A stretch of DNA of 8,176 nucleotides from Actinomycetota bacterium (GCA_009702725.1 WLHM01000047.1:1-8176); one strand, 5' to 3'; positions 1 to 5,181 are shown, counted from the stretch's first letter. Translations and numbers: made by a program. The notes: generated from the sequence alone by a model not told the origin.

Positions 1-171
1 CAGCACTGGGCCGGCAATTGCCGAACCGATGACATTGACGGTGAGCAATCCCCACGGGAATGCTGCAGACCCACTCGGCCCCGAGGTGCGCACCGTTACC
101 CATCGATCCATTAGGTACCGCATTGGCGCACCAATTGCGGCTCCCAAGGTAACCGCCAAAATAGCGATCAT
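1..171 (-). CDS. crcB: CrcB/Fluc family fluoride channel, second copy (3' part missing)
   Basis: The first 57 codons of a CrcB (Fluc) protein, a small four-helix membrane channel that exports fluoride and works as a dimer. The visible part has the family's first helix with the G-A-A-I-G-A-P-M-R-Y motif (residues 10-19, matching GGxxGxxxRY) and the start of the second helix with L-T-V-N-V-I-G-S (43-50), whose Asn is the conserved polar-track residue. The frame runs off the left edge, so the second half is not visible. The ATG overlaps the stop of the upstream crcB by four bases (ATGA at 168-171), and an in-frame TGA lies four codons before it, so the start is secure. No ribosome binding site is visible, and translation probably depends on coupling. 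Tandem crcB genes are common in Gram-positive bacteria; in several of them the two products form a heterodimer. Heterodimer formation here is inference. Confidence 0.88.
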   Translation of the reverse strand, partial: MIAILAVTLGAAIGAPMRYLMDRWVTVRTSGPSGSAAFPWGLLTVNVIGSAIAGPVL

Positions 172-563
172 CGCGGCTGCCGCTCAGTGATGCGCATGCC
201 TAGGCGTACAGCCAACAAGCCGCCGGCCAAGGTTGCCACTAGGTAAGCCGCCGCGCGCCACCCCTGACCGTCAAGAAGTAGAACTCCAGATTGCGCGGCC
301 AATGCCGAGAAAGTCGTGAACCCACCCAAGATTCCGGTGATCAGGAATGGACGGGCATTTGGCCAGCCGGTGCGCACGAGCAATACCGGGGCCAAAATGC
401 CGATAGCTAAACAGCCAATGAGGTTGACCGCCAGAGTCGATAGCGGGAAATCCTGCGGTTCCAGCGGCAAATTGCCGCTCGCCAATAGATCAAGGCCGTA
501 TCGGCCCAACGAACCGATGATCCCGCCGACCGCTATGTAGCCGAGGGTGCGCATTTGCCCCAC
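168..563 (-). CDS. crcB: CrcB/Fluc family fluoride channel, first copy
   Basis: A complete 131-residue CrcB (Fluc) protein, the usual family length (about 120-130). It is expected to sit in the cytoplasmic membrane and let fluoride leave the cell passively. Visible motifs are G-G-I-I-G-S-L-G-R-Y at 13-22 in helix 1, T-L-A-V-N-L-I-G at 43-50 in helix 2 with conserved Asn47, and G-F-T-T-F-S at 81-86, which carries the pore-lining Phe box (F82, F85). Four hydrophobic segments can be counted. I take GTG 563 as the start because TAGGGT lies exactly six bases before it, which suggests a leaderless transcript. ATG 554 (three codons later, preceded by GGGG) is a possible alternative. Its TGA overlaps the ATG of the second crcB, so the two form an operon. 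The heat-shock gene at 679 is divergent, with 115 bp between the starts. Confidence 0.92.
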   Translation of the reverse strand: MGQMRTLGYIAVGGIIGSLGRYGLDLLASGNLPLEPQDFPLSTLAVNLIGCLAIGILAPVLLVRTGWPNARPFLITGILGGFTTFSALAAQSGVLLLDGQGWRAAAYLVATLAGGLLAVRLGMRITERQPR

Positions 564-569
564 GGCTGA

Positions 570-575
570 ACCCTA
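570..575 (-). promoter_or_regulatory. Putative -10 element of a leaderless crcB promoter
   Basis: Read on the minus strand, TAGGGT is followed by six bases and then GTG 563. TAnnnT is the actinobacterial -10 core, and six bases after it is where transcription normally begins, so the mRNA would start at or next to the GTG. No good -35 is seen. The same spacing recurs before two other genes in the window. Confidence 0.5.
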
Positions 576-584
576 CGGACTAGG

Positions 585-608
585 GCCGCCAACTCCCCGC
601 AAGGCGGC
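585..608. repeat. Small inverted repeat between the crcB and heat-shock promoters
   Basis: GCCGCC (585-590) and GGCGGC (603-608) are perfect 6-bp arms with a 12-bp loop. The repeat lies just upstream of both divergent promoters, around the expected crcB -35 region. It could be a weak protein-binding site or chance in GC-rich sequence. No T-run follows, so it does not look like a terminator. Confidence 0.3.
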
Positions 609-610
609 GA

Positions 611-640
611 TTGGACGAATTAGCCAGAACCGGGCACAAT
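611..640 (+). promoter_or_regulatory. Putative promoter of the CIRCE-controlled FmdB-type gene
   Basis: TTGGAC (611-616) and CACAAT (635-640) are separated by 18 bp and resemble a sigma-70 type -35 and -10. Transcription would then start near 647, inside the CIRCE element, which is the geometry expected for repression by HrcA. Neither hexamer is a close match to consensus. Confidence 0.35.
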
Positions 641-666
641 TAGCACTCGACAACTAAGAGTGCTAA
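640..666. promoter_or_regulatory. CIRCE operator (HrcA binding site)
   Basis: TTAGCACTC (640-648), a 9-bp spacer, then GAGTGCTAA (658-666): an exact match to the CIRCE consensus TTAGCACTC-N9-GAGTGCTAA. The symmetry extends two more bases on each side (638-668). CIRCE is bound by the heat-shock repressor HrcA, which needs GroEL for activity, and usually controls groESL or dnaK operons. Here it lies 12 bp before the start of the FmdB-family gene and overlaps its likely transcription start. The crcB promoter faces the other way and is about 65 bp off, so its control by this site is uncertain. Confidence 0.95.
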
Positions 667-669
667 TTC

Positions 670-674
670 GGAGG
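670..674 (+). promoter_or_regulatory. Ribosome binding site fixing the GTG 679 start
   Basis: GGAGG lies four bases before GTG 679, directly after the CIRCE right arm. This gene therefore has a leader and a Shine-Dalgarno site, unlike the apparently leaderless genes nearby. Confidence 0.8.
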
Positions 675-678
675 ATCC

Positions 679-1092
679 GTGCCCACGTATGAATATGCGT
701 GTTCGACCTGTGACACCAATCATGAGGTAGTGCAGCCGATCACCGACGACACCTTGACCGTCTGCCCGGTTTGCGGTGAACCTGGCTTACGCAAACTCTT
801 CTCGAATGTCGGCGTAGTTTTCAAGGGATCCGGTTTCTACCGGACTGATTCACGTGACAAAAAGAGCGACTCGATTTCGAGCAGCTCCAAATCAAGTGAC
901 ACCAAGTCGAGTGAGAGCACCTCCGGTGACTCTAAGTCCAGTGACAGTAAATCAAGTGAAAATAAGTCTGGCGAATCTAAGTCCGGTGAATCTAAGTCCA
1001 GTGACACTAAGTCCAGTGAGCCAGCGAAGAAGTCCGAGCCAAAAACTCCTGCGAGCTCAGGGACCAAGAGTTCAGCGCCAGCTGCCACTTAA
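679..1092 (+). CDS. FmdB-family zinc-ribbon protein, similar to the redox-regulated chaperone Ruc (Rv0991c)
   Basis: A 137-residue protein in two parts. Residues 1-55 are a typical FmdB-type zinc ribbon: M-P-T-Y-E-Y-A-C start, CxxC at 8-11 and CxxC at 29-32, which should hold one zinc ion, then K-L-F-S (39-42) and F-K-G-S-G-F-Y (48-54). From about residue 59 the chain is low-complexity Ser/Lys/Asp/Glu and surely disordered, with nine pentapeptide units KSS[D/E]x at 71-115. The same architecture under an HrcA operator is known in Mycobacterium tuberculosis Rv0991c (Ruc), described as a zinc-binding protein with a disordered tail that is activated by oxidation to prevent protein aggregation. 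I infer that this is a cytosolic heat- and oxidation-responsive chaperone of that type. Many homologues are still labelled FmdB regulatory protein, a name inherited from a formamidase regulator. The tail is more regular than I would expect. Start GTG is supported by GGAGG. Confidence 0.85.
   Translation: MPTYEYACSTCDTNHEVVQPITDDTLTVCPVCGEPGLRKLFSNVGVVFKGSGFYRTDSRDKKSDSISSSSKSSDTKSSESTSGDSKSSDSKSSENKSGESKSGESKSSDTKSSEPAKKSEPKTPASSGTKSSAPAAT
889..1023 (+). repeat. Nine tandem 15-bp coding repeats (KSS[D/E]x)
   Basis: Nine degenerate units of 15 bp, close to AAGTCCAGTGANNCT, encode residues 71-115 of the FmdB-type protein as KSSDT, KSSES, TSGDS, KSSDS, KSSEN, KSGES, KSGES, KSSDT and KSSEP. The unit length is a multiple of three, so gain or loss of units would keep the frame. 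Confidence 0.85.
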
Positions 1093-1101
1093 TTTCTTGC
1101 C

Positions 1102-1110
1102 TGTGGATAA
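1102..1110 (-). other. Single consensus DnaA box
   Basis: The minus strand reads TTATCCACA, an exact match to the DnaA box consensus TTWTNCACA. It lies in the 57-bp gap between the FmdB-type gene and the CpaB-like gene. No second box or AT-rich unwinding region accompanies it, so it is not an origin; it may be chance or a DnaA regulatory site. Confidence 0.35.
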
Positions 1111-1137
1111 CTAATCGCGCAGTGAACGGATTTTACT

Positions 1138-1143
1138 TAACCT
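1138..1143 (+). promoter_or_regulatory. Putative -10 element of a leaderless promoter for the CpaB-like gene
   Basis: TAACCT is followed by exactly six bases and then ATG 1150. There is no Shine-Dalgarno sequence before the ATG. This fits a leaderless transcript separate from the upstream heat-shock gene, although read-through from that gene is also possible because no terminator is seen between them. Confidence 0.5.
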
Positions 1144-1149
1144 TCGTTC

Positions 1150-1611
1150 ATGATCGATCTGAAAAAACTTCGCACTAGCCCGCTAGCCCACTTCACCAGG
1201 CGCCACCGCCGATCAATCGCCGCCGCCTGTGCCGCCCTGGCCGTACTGCTCGCCCTTGGCTCCGTGCGTTCGGTCGCAACTCCGGCCAGCACCGACCTGC
1301 CAAACGGTACCCTCGAAACTTTGGCGAGCGGTTACGTTGCCATCCCGGTGCCGCTTTCGCCGCCGGCAGCAGCCGGGCTATTACATGTTGGCGACATCAT
1401 CGATTTAATTGCGGTAACTGACACCGGTACGGCATCAACGGTGGCCCGCGGCGCCCGCGTCACCGGGGTCCCAGCCGGCGGCGGCTTTATGTCAAACACT
1501 TCAGCGCTGGTGCTAGTTGCGGTAGATGAACCGAGTGCACTAAGGATTGCCGGTGCGACAGGCAGCAGCGACCTAACTTTCGCCTTGCATCCACAAACAG
1601 CGCTGCCGTAG
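1150..1611 (+). CDS. SAF / RcpC (CpaB-like) domain protein, single membrane anchor
   Basis: A 153-residue protein with a basic N-terminus (RRHRR at 17-21), one hydrophobic segment at about 23-38 and an extracytoplasmic domain. From about 62 to 147 it follows the SAF/RcpC pattern of CpaB, the Flp-pilus assembly protein: Y-V-A-I-P-V-P-L (62-69), H-V-G-D-I-I-D-L-I-A-V (79-89), A-R-G-A-R-V-T-G-V-P (99-108), then V-A-V-D-E-P-S-A (123-130) and F-A-L-H-P (144-148). True CpaB proteins are longer and sit in tad/flp clusters; no other pilus gene is here. From memory, short SAF proteins next to FmdB-type genes are common in actinobacteria and have no proven role. The ATG is the first possible start, since an in-frame TAA lies three codons before it. 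It is convergent with the aminotransferase gene, with 20 bp between the stops. Confidence 0.72.
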   Translation: MIDLKKLRTSPLAHFTRRHRRSIAAACAALAVLLALGSVRSVATPASTDLPNGTLETLASGYVAIPVPLSPPAAAGLLHVGDIIDLIAVTDTGTASTVARGARVTGVPAGGGFMSNTSALVLVAVDEPSALRIAGATGSSDLTFALHPQTALP

Positions 1612-1615
1612 CGCT
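1599..1615. terminator. Hairpin between convergent genes, possible weak terminator
   Basis: AGCGCT (1599-1604), a 5-bp loop, then AGCGCT again (1610-1615). Because AGCGCT is its own reverse complement, this forms a perfect 6-bp stem. It straddles the stop codon of the CpaB-like gene and lies just past the aminotransferase stop. On the minus strand it is followed by GTTTGT, a poor T-run; on the plus strand there is none. Confidence 0.3.
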
Positions 1616-1631
1616 ACTTCACCGCAAATGA

Positions 1632-3017
1632 TCAAGTTCCATGATGCGGTGGCACATCAGCACGCAGCCGTGCATCACTTGATTCAAATCCGCCCGCCTC
1701 ATCGGTTGTAGTATCCGGCAGCAGATCAACGTGCAGGCGATCCGATTTAGCTCTCGTCGAACCTACCGAAGCTAGCGCGACATCAAAAGCACGCCCCATG
1801 GCGTGTAAGTCTTCGCGCGTGATAACAAATGGCGGCGATACCTGCAAACCGCCATCGGCCAACCACCGGGTAAGGACTCCTTGTTCACGGGATGCCCGCA
1901 CCAGTCGAGCACCGATTGTCGGATCCTCCTTGATCACGTCGGGGCGCAGTTGAACCGCCCCGAGCAGACCCACCGTGCGGACGGCCGCAACATGACTATG
2001 TGCAGCTAGCGGGTTCAACGCAGCCGCAAGTACCGGTGCCAGATCAGCTACACGATCGACTAATTGCTCTCTCTCGATGATGTCTAGATTCACACTTGCG
2101 ACAGCAGCAGCCGTCGCGTGCCCTGAATACGTGTAGCCATGTCGCCAAATTAAACCCGGGGTATTCCAGAAAGGTTCGGCAACGCGGCCACTTACCAATA
2201 CGGCACCCATTGGTAAATAGCCCGAGGTCAATCCTTTGGCGGTCAACATTAGATCTGGTTGCAAGTCCCAACGCTGCGAAGCGAACATTGAACCGGTACG
2301 GCCGTATCCACTGATTACTTCATCGGCAACCAAGAGCACCCCACGCTCCTTACAAATATCTCGAACCCGCGCTAGGTAACCATCAGGTGGCGGGTAGACC
2401 CCGCCGGCGCCGATTACCGGCTCACAGAAAAATGCCGCAACATTCTCCGCGCCGATAGCGTCTATCTCAGCAGCAAGAGCTTCCGCGTCATCCCAAGTTA
2501 CGTTTTTGACCTTTGGGTCAGGCTCGCCGTGCCCCTCACGATTTGCGGGGATGCCACCGAGTGAAGTACCGGCGACATGCATACCGTGGTACGAACGCTC
2601 GCGGGCAATAATTCGCGTGCGCTGCGGCTCGCCCACCAACGACCAGTATCGGCTAACCATTTTTAGCGCCGTATCAACAGCGTCGCTACCACCGGAGGTG
2701 AAGAACACTTTCGCATCGGTAAGGCCCGATAGGGCGGCCAAGCGGTCTGCTAGGTCAAGGGTCGACTGGGTCGCATAGTCACCGAAATTCGAATAAGAAG
2801 CGATTGATCTCATCTGGGCTGCTGCGGCATCAGCCATCTCGGTTCGGCCATGGCCGACATTGCAATACCAAAGGGCTGCCGTGGCATCTAAATAGGTGCG
2901 ACCATCCGCGCCGGTGACATGGGCCCCCTGACCAGAGGCGACTATAAAGTCGTTGCCAGCCACCGCAGACATATCAGCAAACGGATGCCACATTGCAGAC
3001 GTTCGTTTGCTGGTCAC
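1632..3017 (-). CDS. Class III PLP-dependent aminotransferase (omega-transaminase type)
   Basis: A 461-residue fold-type I PLP enzyme of aminotransferase class III. The conserved parts are in order: L-W-Y-C-N-V-G-H-G-R (49-58), the phosphate-binding S-G-G-S-D-A (108-113), S-Y-H-G (142-145) with a Tyr that stacks on the cofactor, C-E-P-V (198-201), A-D-E-V (231-234) with Asp232 for the pyridine nitrogen, and L-T-A-K-G-L-T-S-G-Y (258-267) with Lys261 as the Schiff-base lysine. Such enzymes move the amino group of an omega-amino acid, amine or amino-ketone to or from pyruvate or 2-oxoglutarate. The start W-H-P-F-A-D-M (10-16) resembles BioA and related transaminases, but no biotin genes are near, so the substrate is open. 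Residues after about 420 form a polar tail beyond the usual domain end. I choose GTG 3017, preceded by TAGCCT and six bases; ATG 2993 is the alternative. The gene is divergent from the oxidoreductase at 3058. Confidence 0.9.
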   Translation of the reverse strand: MTSKRTSAMWHPFADMSAVAGNDFIVASGQGAHVTGADGRTYLDATAALWYCNVGHGRTEMADAAAAQMRSIASYSNFGDYATQSTLDLADRLAALSGLTDAKVFFTSGGSDAVDTALKMVSRYWSLVGEPQRTRIIARERSYHGMHVAGTSLGGIPANREGHGEPDPKVKNVTWDDAEALAAEIDAIGAENVAAFFCEPVIGAGGVYPPPDGYLARVRDICKERGVLLVADEVISGYGRTGSMFASQRWDLQPDLMLTAKGLTSGYLPMGAVLVSGRVAEPFWNTPGLIWRHGYTYSGHATAAAVASVNLDIIEREQLVDRVADLAPVLAAALNPLAAHSHVAAVRTVGLLGAVQLRPDVIKEDPTIGARLVRASREQGVLTRWLADGGLQVSPPFVITREDLHAMGRAFDVALASVGSTRAKSDRLHVDLLPDTTTDEAGGFESSDARLRADVPPHHGT

Positions 3018-3023
3018 CCACCA

Positions 3024-3029
3024 AGGCTA
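3024..3029 (-). promoter_or_regulatory. Putative -10 element of a leaderless aminotransferase promoter
   Basis: On the minus strand TAGCCT is followed by six bases and GTG 3017, the same arrangement as before crcB and the CpaB-like gene. It overlaps the left arm of the palindrome at 3026-3047. Confidence 0.5.
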
Positions 3030-3047
3030 GGCCACCGGTGGCGTAGC
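3026..3047. promoter_or_regulatory. 22-bp near-perfect palindrome in the divergent promoter, candidate operator
   Basis: The two half-sites read GCTAGGCCACC and GGTGGCGTAGC; ten of eleven base pairs are symmetric and only 3030/3043 mismatches. The inner 12 bp, GCCACCGGTGGC, are a perfect palindrome. The centre is 19 bp from GTG 3017 and 21 bp from GTG 3058, and the arms reach into both putative -10 elements. A dimeric repressor bound here would cover both promoters. The core CACCGGTG also occurs inside coding sequence at 4211-4218, so the core alone is not specific. Confidence 0.5.
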
Positions 3048-3049
3048 GT
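3044..3049 (+). promoter_or_regulatory. Putative -10 element for the oxidoreductase operon
   Basis: TAGCGT is followed by eight bases and GTG 3058. Transcription would start one or two bases before the GTG, so this mRNA would be leaderless or nearly so. No Shine-Dalgarno sequence is seen. It overlaps the right arm of the palindrome at 3026-3047. Confidence 0.4.
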
Positions 3050-3057
3050 GTTCAACT

Positions 3058-4227
3058 GTGACCAGCCCACCCGCGCCGAGGCCGCCATCAACCGGCCGTG
3101 TCGTGCTGTTCGGTGCCACCGGGTACACCGGGCGCCTAACCGCCGAGGCCATGGTGCGCGCTGGATTAGCGCCGGTACTCGCCGGGCGCTCTGAGGAAAA
3201 ACTGAGTGCTCTCGTTGCCGAACTAGCCCCGTTTGCGCCACTAGATGCAGCACCCACCTGGCAGGTTGCGGATGTCAGTGACCAACAAAGTGTCGATGCC
3301 CTGCTGACCGGGCCGCAAGATGTCTTGGTGACTACGGTCGGCCCGTTTACCCAACTAGGAGCACCAGCGATCACCGCCGCGATCAGGGCCGGCGCCAACT
3401 ATGTCGACTCAACCGGTGAGTCACCTTTTATTCGTGAAGTCTTCGAAAGTTACGGCGCCCAAGCCGAGGCAACCGGGGCCCAACTCTTAACCGCCTTTGG
3501 CTACGACTTCGTACCCGGCAATTTGGCCGGCGCACTTGCCTTACAAGAGGCCCGAGCCAAAGGTGCGGTGCCAACACGAGTCGAGGTCGGCTACTTCGTG
3601 GGCGGAGATAGTTTTGGGATGAGCAGCGGCACCAAAGCGAGTGCCGCCGCCATCATGTTGGCATCGTCATTCGCGTTCAGCCGTGGTCGGATCAACACTG
3701 AGCGCACTGCCCGAAGCACCACCACCTTCCAAGTCGACGGTAAAGCACTTGATGGACTTAGTGTCGGTGGCAGTGAGCACTTCGCGCTCCCCCGACTTGA
3801 CCATTCTCTTCACGATGTTGGTGTCTACTTGGGATGGGCGGGCAAGGCCACCAAAGCTGCCAGCGCCGCAAGCAGTGTGATGAGCGCGGCCGCTCGCATC
3901 CCAGGGCTCAGCAAGCTAATTGACGAAGGCTTAAAGGTCGCGGTCGGCGAGAACACCGGGCAAGGGCCAACGCCAAGACAGCTAAGTGCCACGAACTCAA
4001 TTGCGGTGGCGCGAACTTTCGACGGGGTCGGGCGCAGCCTTTCGAGTGTCCAACTCATCGGCCCATCCCCTTATTTATTGACTGCCGAATTACTCGCTTG
4101 GGCGGCGGCGATGTGCTTAGTGCATACAGCACCAACAGGTGGCGCCTTCGGCCCGGTCGATGCCTTCGGCCTCGACAACCTGGTTCAAGGTTGTGCCGAC
4201 ATGGGCTTGGCACCGGTGGCCACATGA
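3058..4227 (+). CDS. Saccharopine dehydrogenase-like NAD(P)-dependent oxidoreductase
   Basis: A 389-residue protein with an N-terminal Rossmann domain. V-V-L-F-G-A-T-G-Y-T-G-R (15-26) is the dinucleotide-binding loop, and L-A-G-R-S (41-45) ends the second strand, where the Arg favours NADPH. V-G-P-F (94-97), Y-V-D-S-T-G-E (115-121) and G-Y-D-F-V-P-G-N (148-155) are typical of the saccharopine-dehydrogenase-like group that includes the mycobacterial trans-acting enoyl reductase Rv2953. The C-terminal part is less conserved and has two Ala-rich stretches (about 263-283 and 342-352). Members of this group reduce lipid or polyketide intermediates or have unknown substrates, so lysine breakdown should not be assumed. 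The GTG start is needed to keep the Rossmann strand; the next Met (32) would cut it. Its stop overlaps the next gene by ATGA, so the two are co-translated. The product is probably cytosolic or loosely membrane-associated. Confidence 0.82.
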   Translation: MTSPPAPRPPSTGRVVLFGATGYTGRLTAEAMVRAGLAPVLAGRSEEKLSALVAELAPFAPLDAAPTWQVADVSDQQSVDALLTGPQDVLVTTVGPFTQLGAPAITAAIRAGANYVDSTGESPFIREVFESYGAQAEATGAQLLTAFGYDFVPGNLAGALALQEARAKGAVPTRVEVGYFVGGDSFGMSSGTKASAAAIMLASSFAFSRGRINTERTARSTTTFQVDGKALDGLSVGGSEHFALPRLDHSLHDVGVYLGWAGKATKAASAASSVMSAAARIPGLSKLIDEGLKVAVGENTGQGPTPRQLSATNSIAVARTFDGVGRSLSSVQLIGPSPYLLTAELLAWAAAMCLVHTAPTGGAFGPVDAFGLDNLVQGCADMGLAPVAT

Positions 4228-5144
4228 CGATATTGCAAGAAGCGGAATGGCGGGGGCTCCAACGGGCTCACGCCGACCGGGTTCAACCGTGGGTGACCCC
4301 ACGCCTCGAAAGAAAGAGACTCGGCCTCACGCATCCAGTTGACGATTTCCTGTTCGACTATTACCCGTATTCGGTTAACAAGCTAACCACTTGGCACCCC
4401 GGCTACGGAGTTGAACTCCAAGGCGACGTCACCGAATTCGATCTTCACCCCGCCTACCAGAGACTTAATAACGACGCTAATGGCATCACGGCCGACGTCA
4501 GCCAGCTGGCTACGAAAGCGGACCGACTAGATCTAGTGATTCGATTACTCGCTGGGACTAGTGCTCGCCCCGCGCAACTTAATTGTTTCGGATTACATGA
4601 ATGGGCGATGGTCTACCAGACCCCAGATATTCGGCATGCCAGTTTTCCGCTACGCGTCACCAATGAAGTAGTTGCCGCCACCGTCGATGAAATCGGGCTG
4701 CGCTGCACTCATATTGATGCCTACCGATTCTTCACCGATGCGGCAAAGCCACTCAACATCATTGAGCCCACCCGCGAAAACCAACCAGATATCGAACAGC
4801 CTGGCTGCCTACACGCAAACATGGACCTCTACAAATATGCAATGTGGTTCACGCCTTGGGTTAGTAGTGATCTGATTGCCGACTGCTTCGAGTTGGCACG
4901 CTCAGCCAGAACCCTTGATATGCGGGCGGCACCATACGACCTAATCGATCTTGGTTATGAGCCGATTCGCATCGAAACTCCTGACGGCCGGCGCGAGTAT
5001 GTCGATGAACAGCGAGCCATAGCCGAACGGGCCCAGCAACTTCGTACCAAGTTAAGTTTGACTGTGGAGACACTTCGGGTAAGCATCTCGGAGGTTTCCA
5101 CAACTCCTGCAGCGCACCACCCTTGCGCCAAGTTACCTATCTGA
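4224..5144 (+). CDS. Conserved actinobacterial protein, usually labelled 3-methyladenine DNA glycosylase
   Basis: A 306-residue soluble protein. I recognise the family from its start (M-T-I-L-Q-E-A-E-W) and from H-P-V-D-D-F-L-F-D-Y-Y (37-47), L-N-C-F-G-L-H-E-W-A-M-V-Y (119-131), H-I-D-A-Y-R-F-F (163-170), P-G-C-L-H-A-N-M-D-L-Y-K-Y (193-205) and A-A-P-Y-D-L (235-240). Database entries often call it 3-methyladenine DNA glycosylase, but I see neither a helix-hairpin-helix GPD motif nor the AAG/MPG pattern, so that function is not supported here. The many conserved His, Cys, Asp and Trp residues suggest an enzyme or a metal site. Start ATG 4224 overlaps the upstream stop (ATGA); the frame is open back to 4098, but that part lies inside the previous gene and gives an Arg-rich, non-family sequence. 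After about 285 the tail (ending A-A-H-H-P-C-A-K-L-P-I) looks unconserved. Confidence 0.75.
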   Translation: MTILQEAEWRGLQRAHADRVQPWVTPRLERKRLGLTHPVDDFLFDYYPYSVNKLTTWHPGYGVELQGDVTEFDLHPAYQRLNNDANGITADVSQLATKADRLDLVIRLLAGTSARPAQLNCFGLHEWAMVYQTPDIRHASFPLRVTNEVVAATVDEIGLRCTHIDAYRFFTDAAKPLNIIEPTRENQPDIEQPGCLHANMDLYKYAMWFTPWVSSDLIADCFELARSARTLDMRAAPYDLIDLGYEPIRIETPDGRREYVDEQRAIAERAQQLRTKLSLTVETLRVSISEVSTTPAAHHPCAKLPI

Positions 5145-5181
5145 GCCCCGACCTACATGAGCCACGGCACGTAATCGAGAC

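Noticed and set aside
564..678. Fluoride riboswitch before crcB
   Set aside because: I see no match to the conserved crcB RNA motif, and the -10 placement suggests the crcB mRNA starts at the GTG with no leader.
889..1023. Tandem repeats as a possible CRISPR array
   Set aside because: The units are 15 bp, contiguous, without spacers, and encode the protein tail in frame.
837..1088. Open antisense frame opposite the FmdB-type repeat tail, giving a repetitive Leu/Asp/Ser protein
   Set aside because: It is open only because the 15-bp repeat keeps stop codons out of that frame; it has no ribosome binding site and no family resemblance.
3027..3398. Antisense open frame across the start of the oxidoreductase gene
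   Set aside because: It is a shadow of the Rossmann coding region, with low-complexity Ala/Ser/Thr sequence and no start signals. The antisense frames at 5586-5942 and 5985-6383 inside chrA are rejected for the same reason.
4098..4223. Upstream extension of the glycosylase-labelled gene
   Set aside because: It overlaps the previous gene by 130 bp and encodes an Arg-rich stretch unlike the family; ATG 4224 with the ATGA overlap fits better.
1632..4227. A lysine degradation pathway made of an aminotransferase and a saccharopine dehydrogenase
   Set aside because: The saccharopine-dehydrogenase-like protein belongs by its motifs to a broad group with lipid and unknown substrates, and the genes are divergent; no other lysine gene is near.
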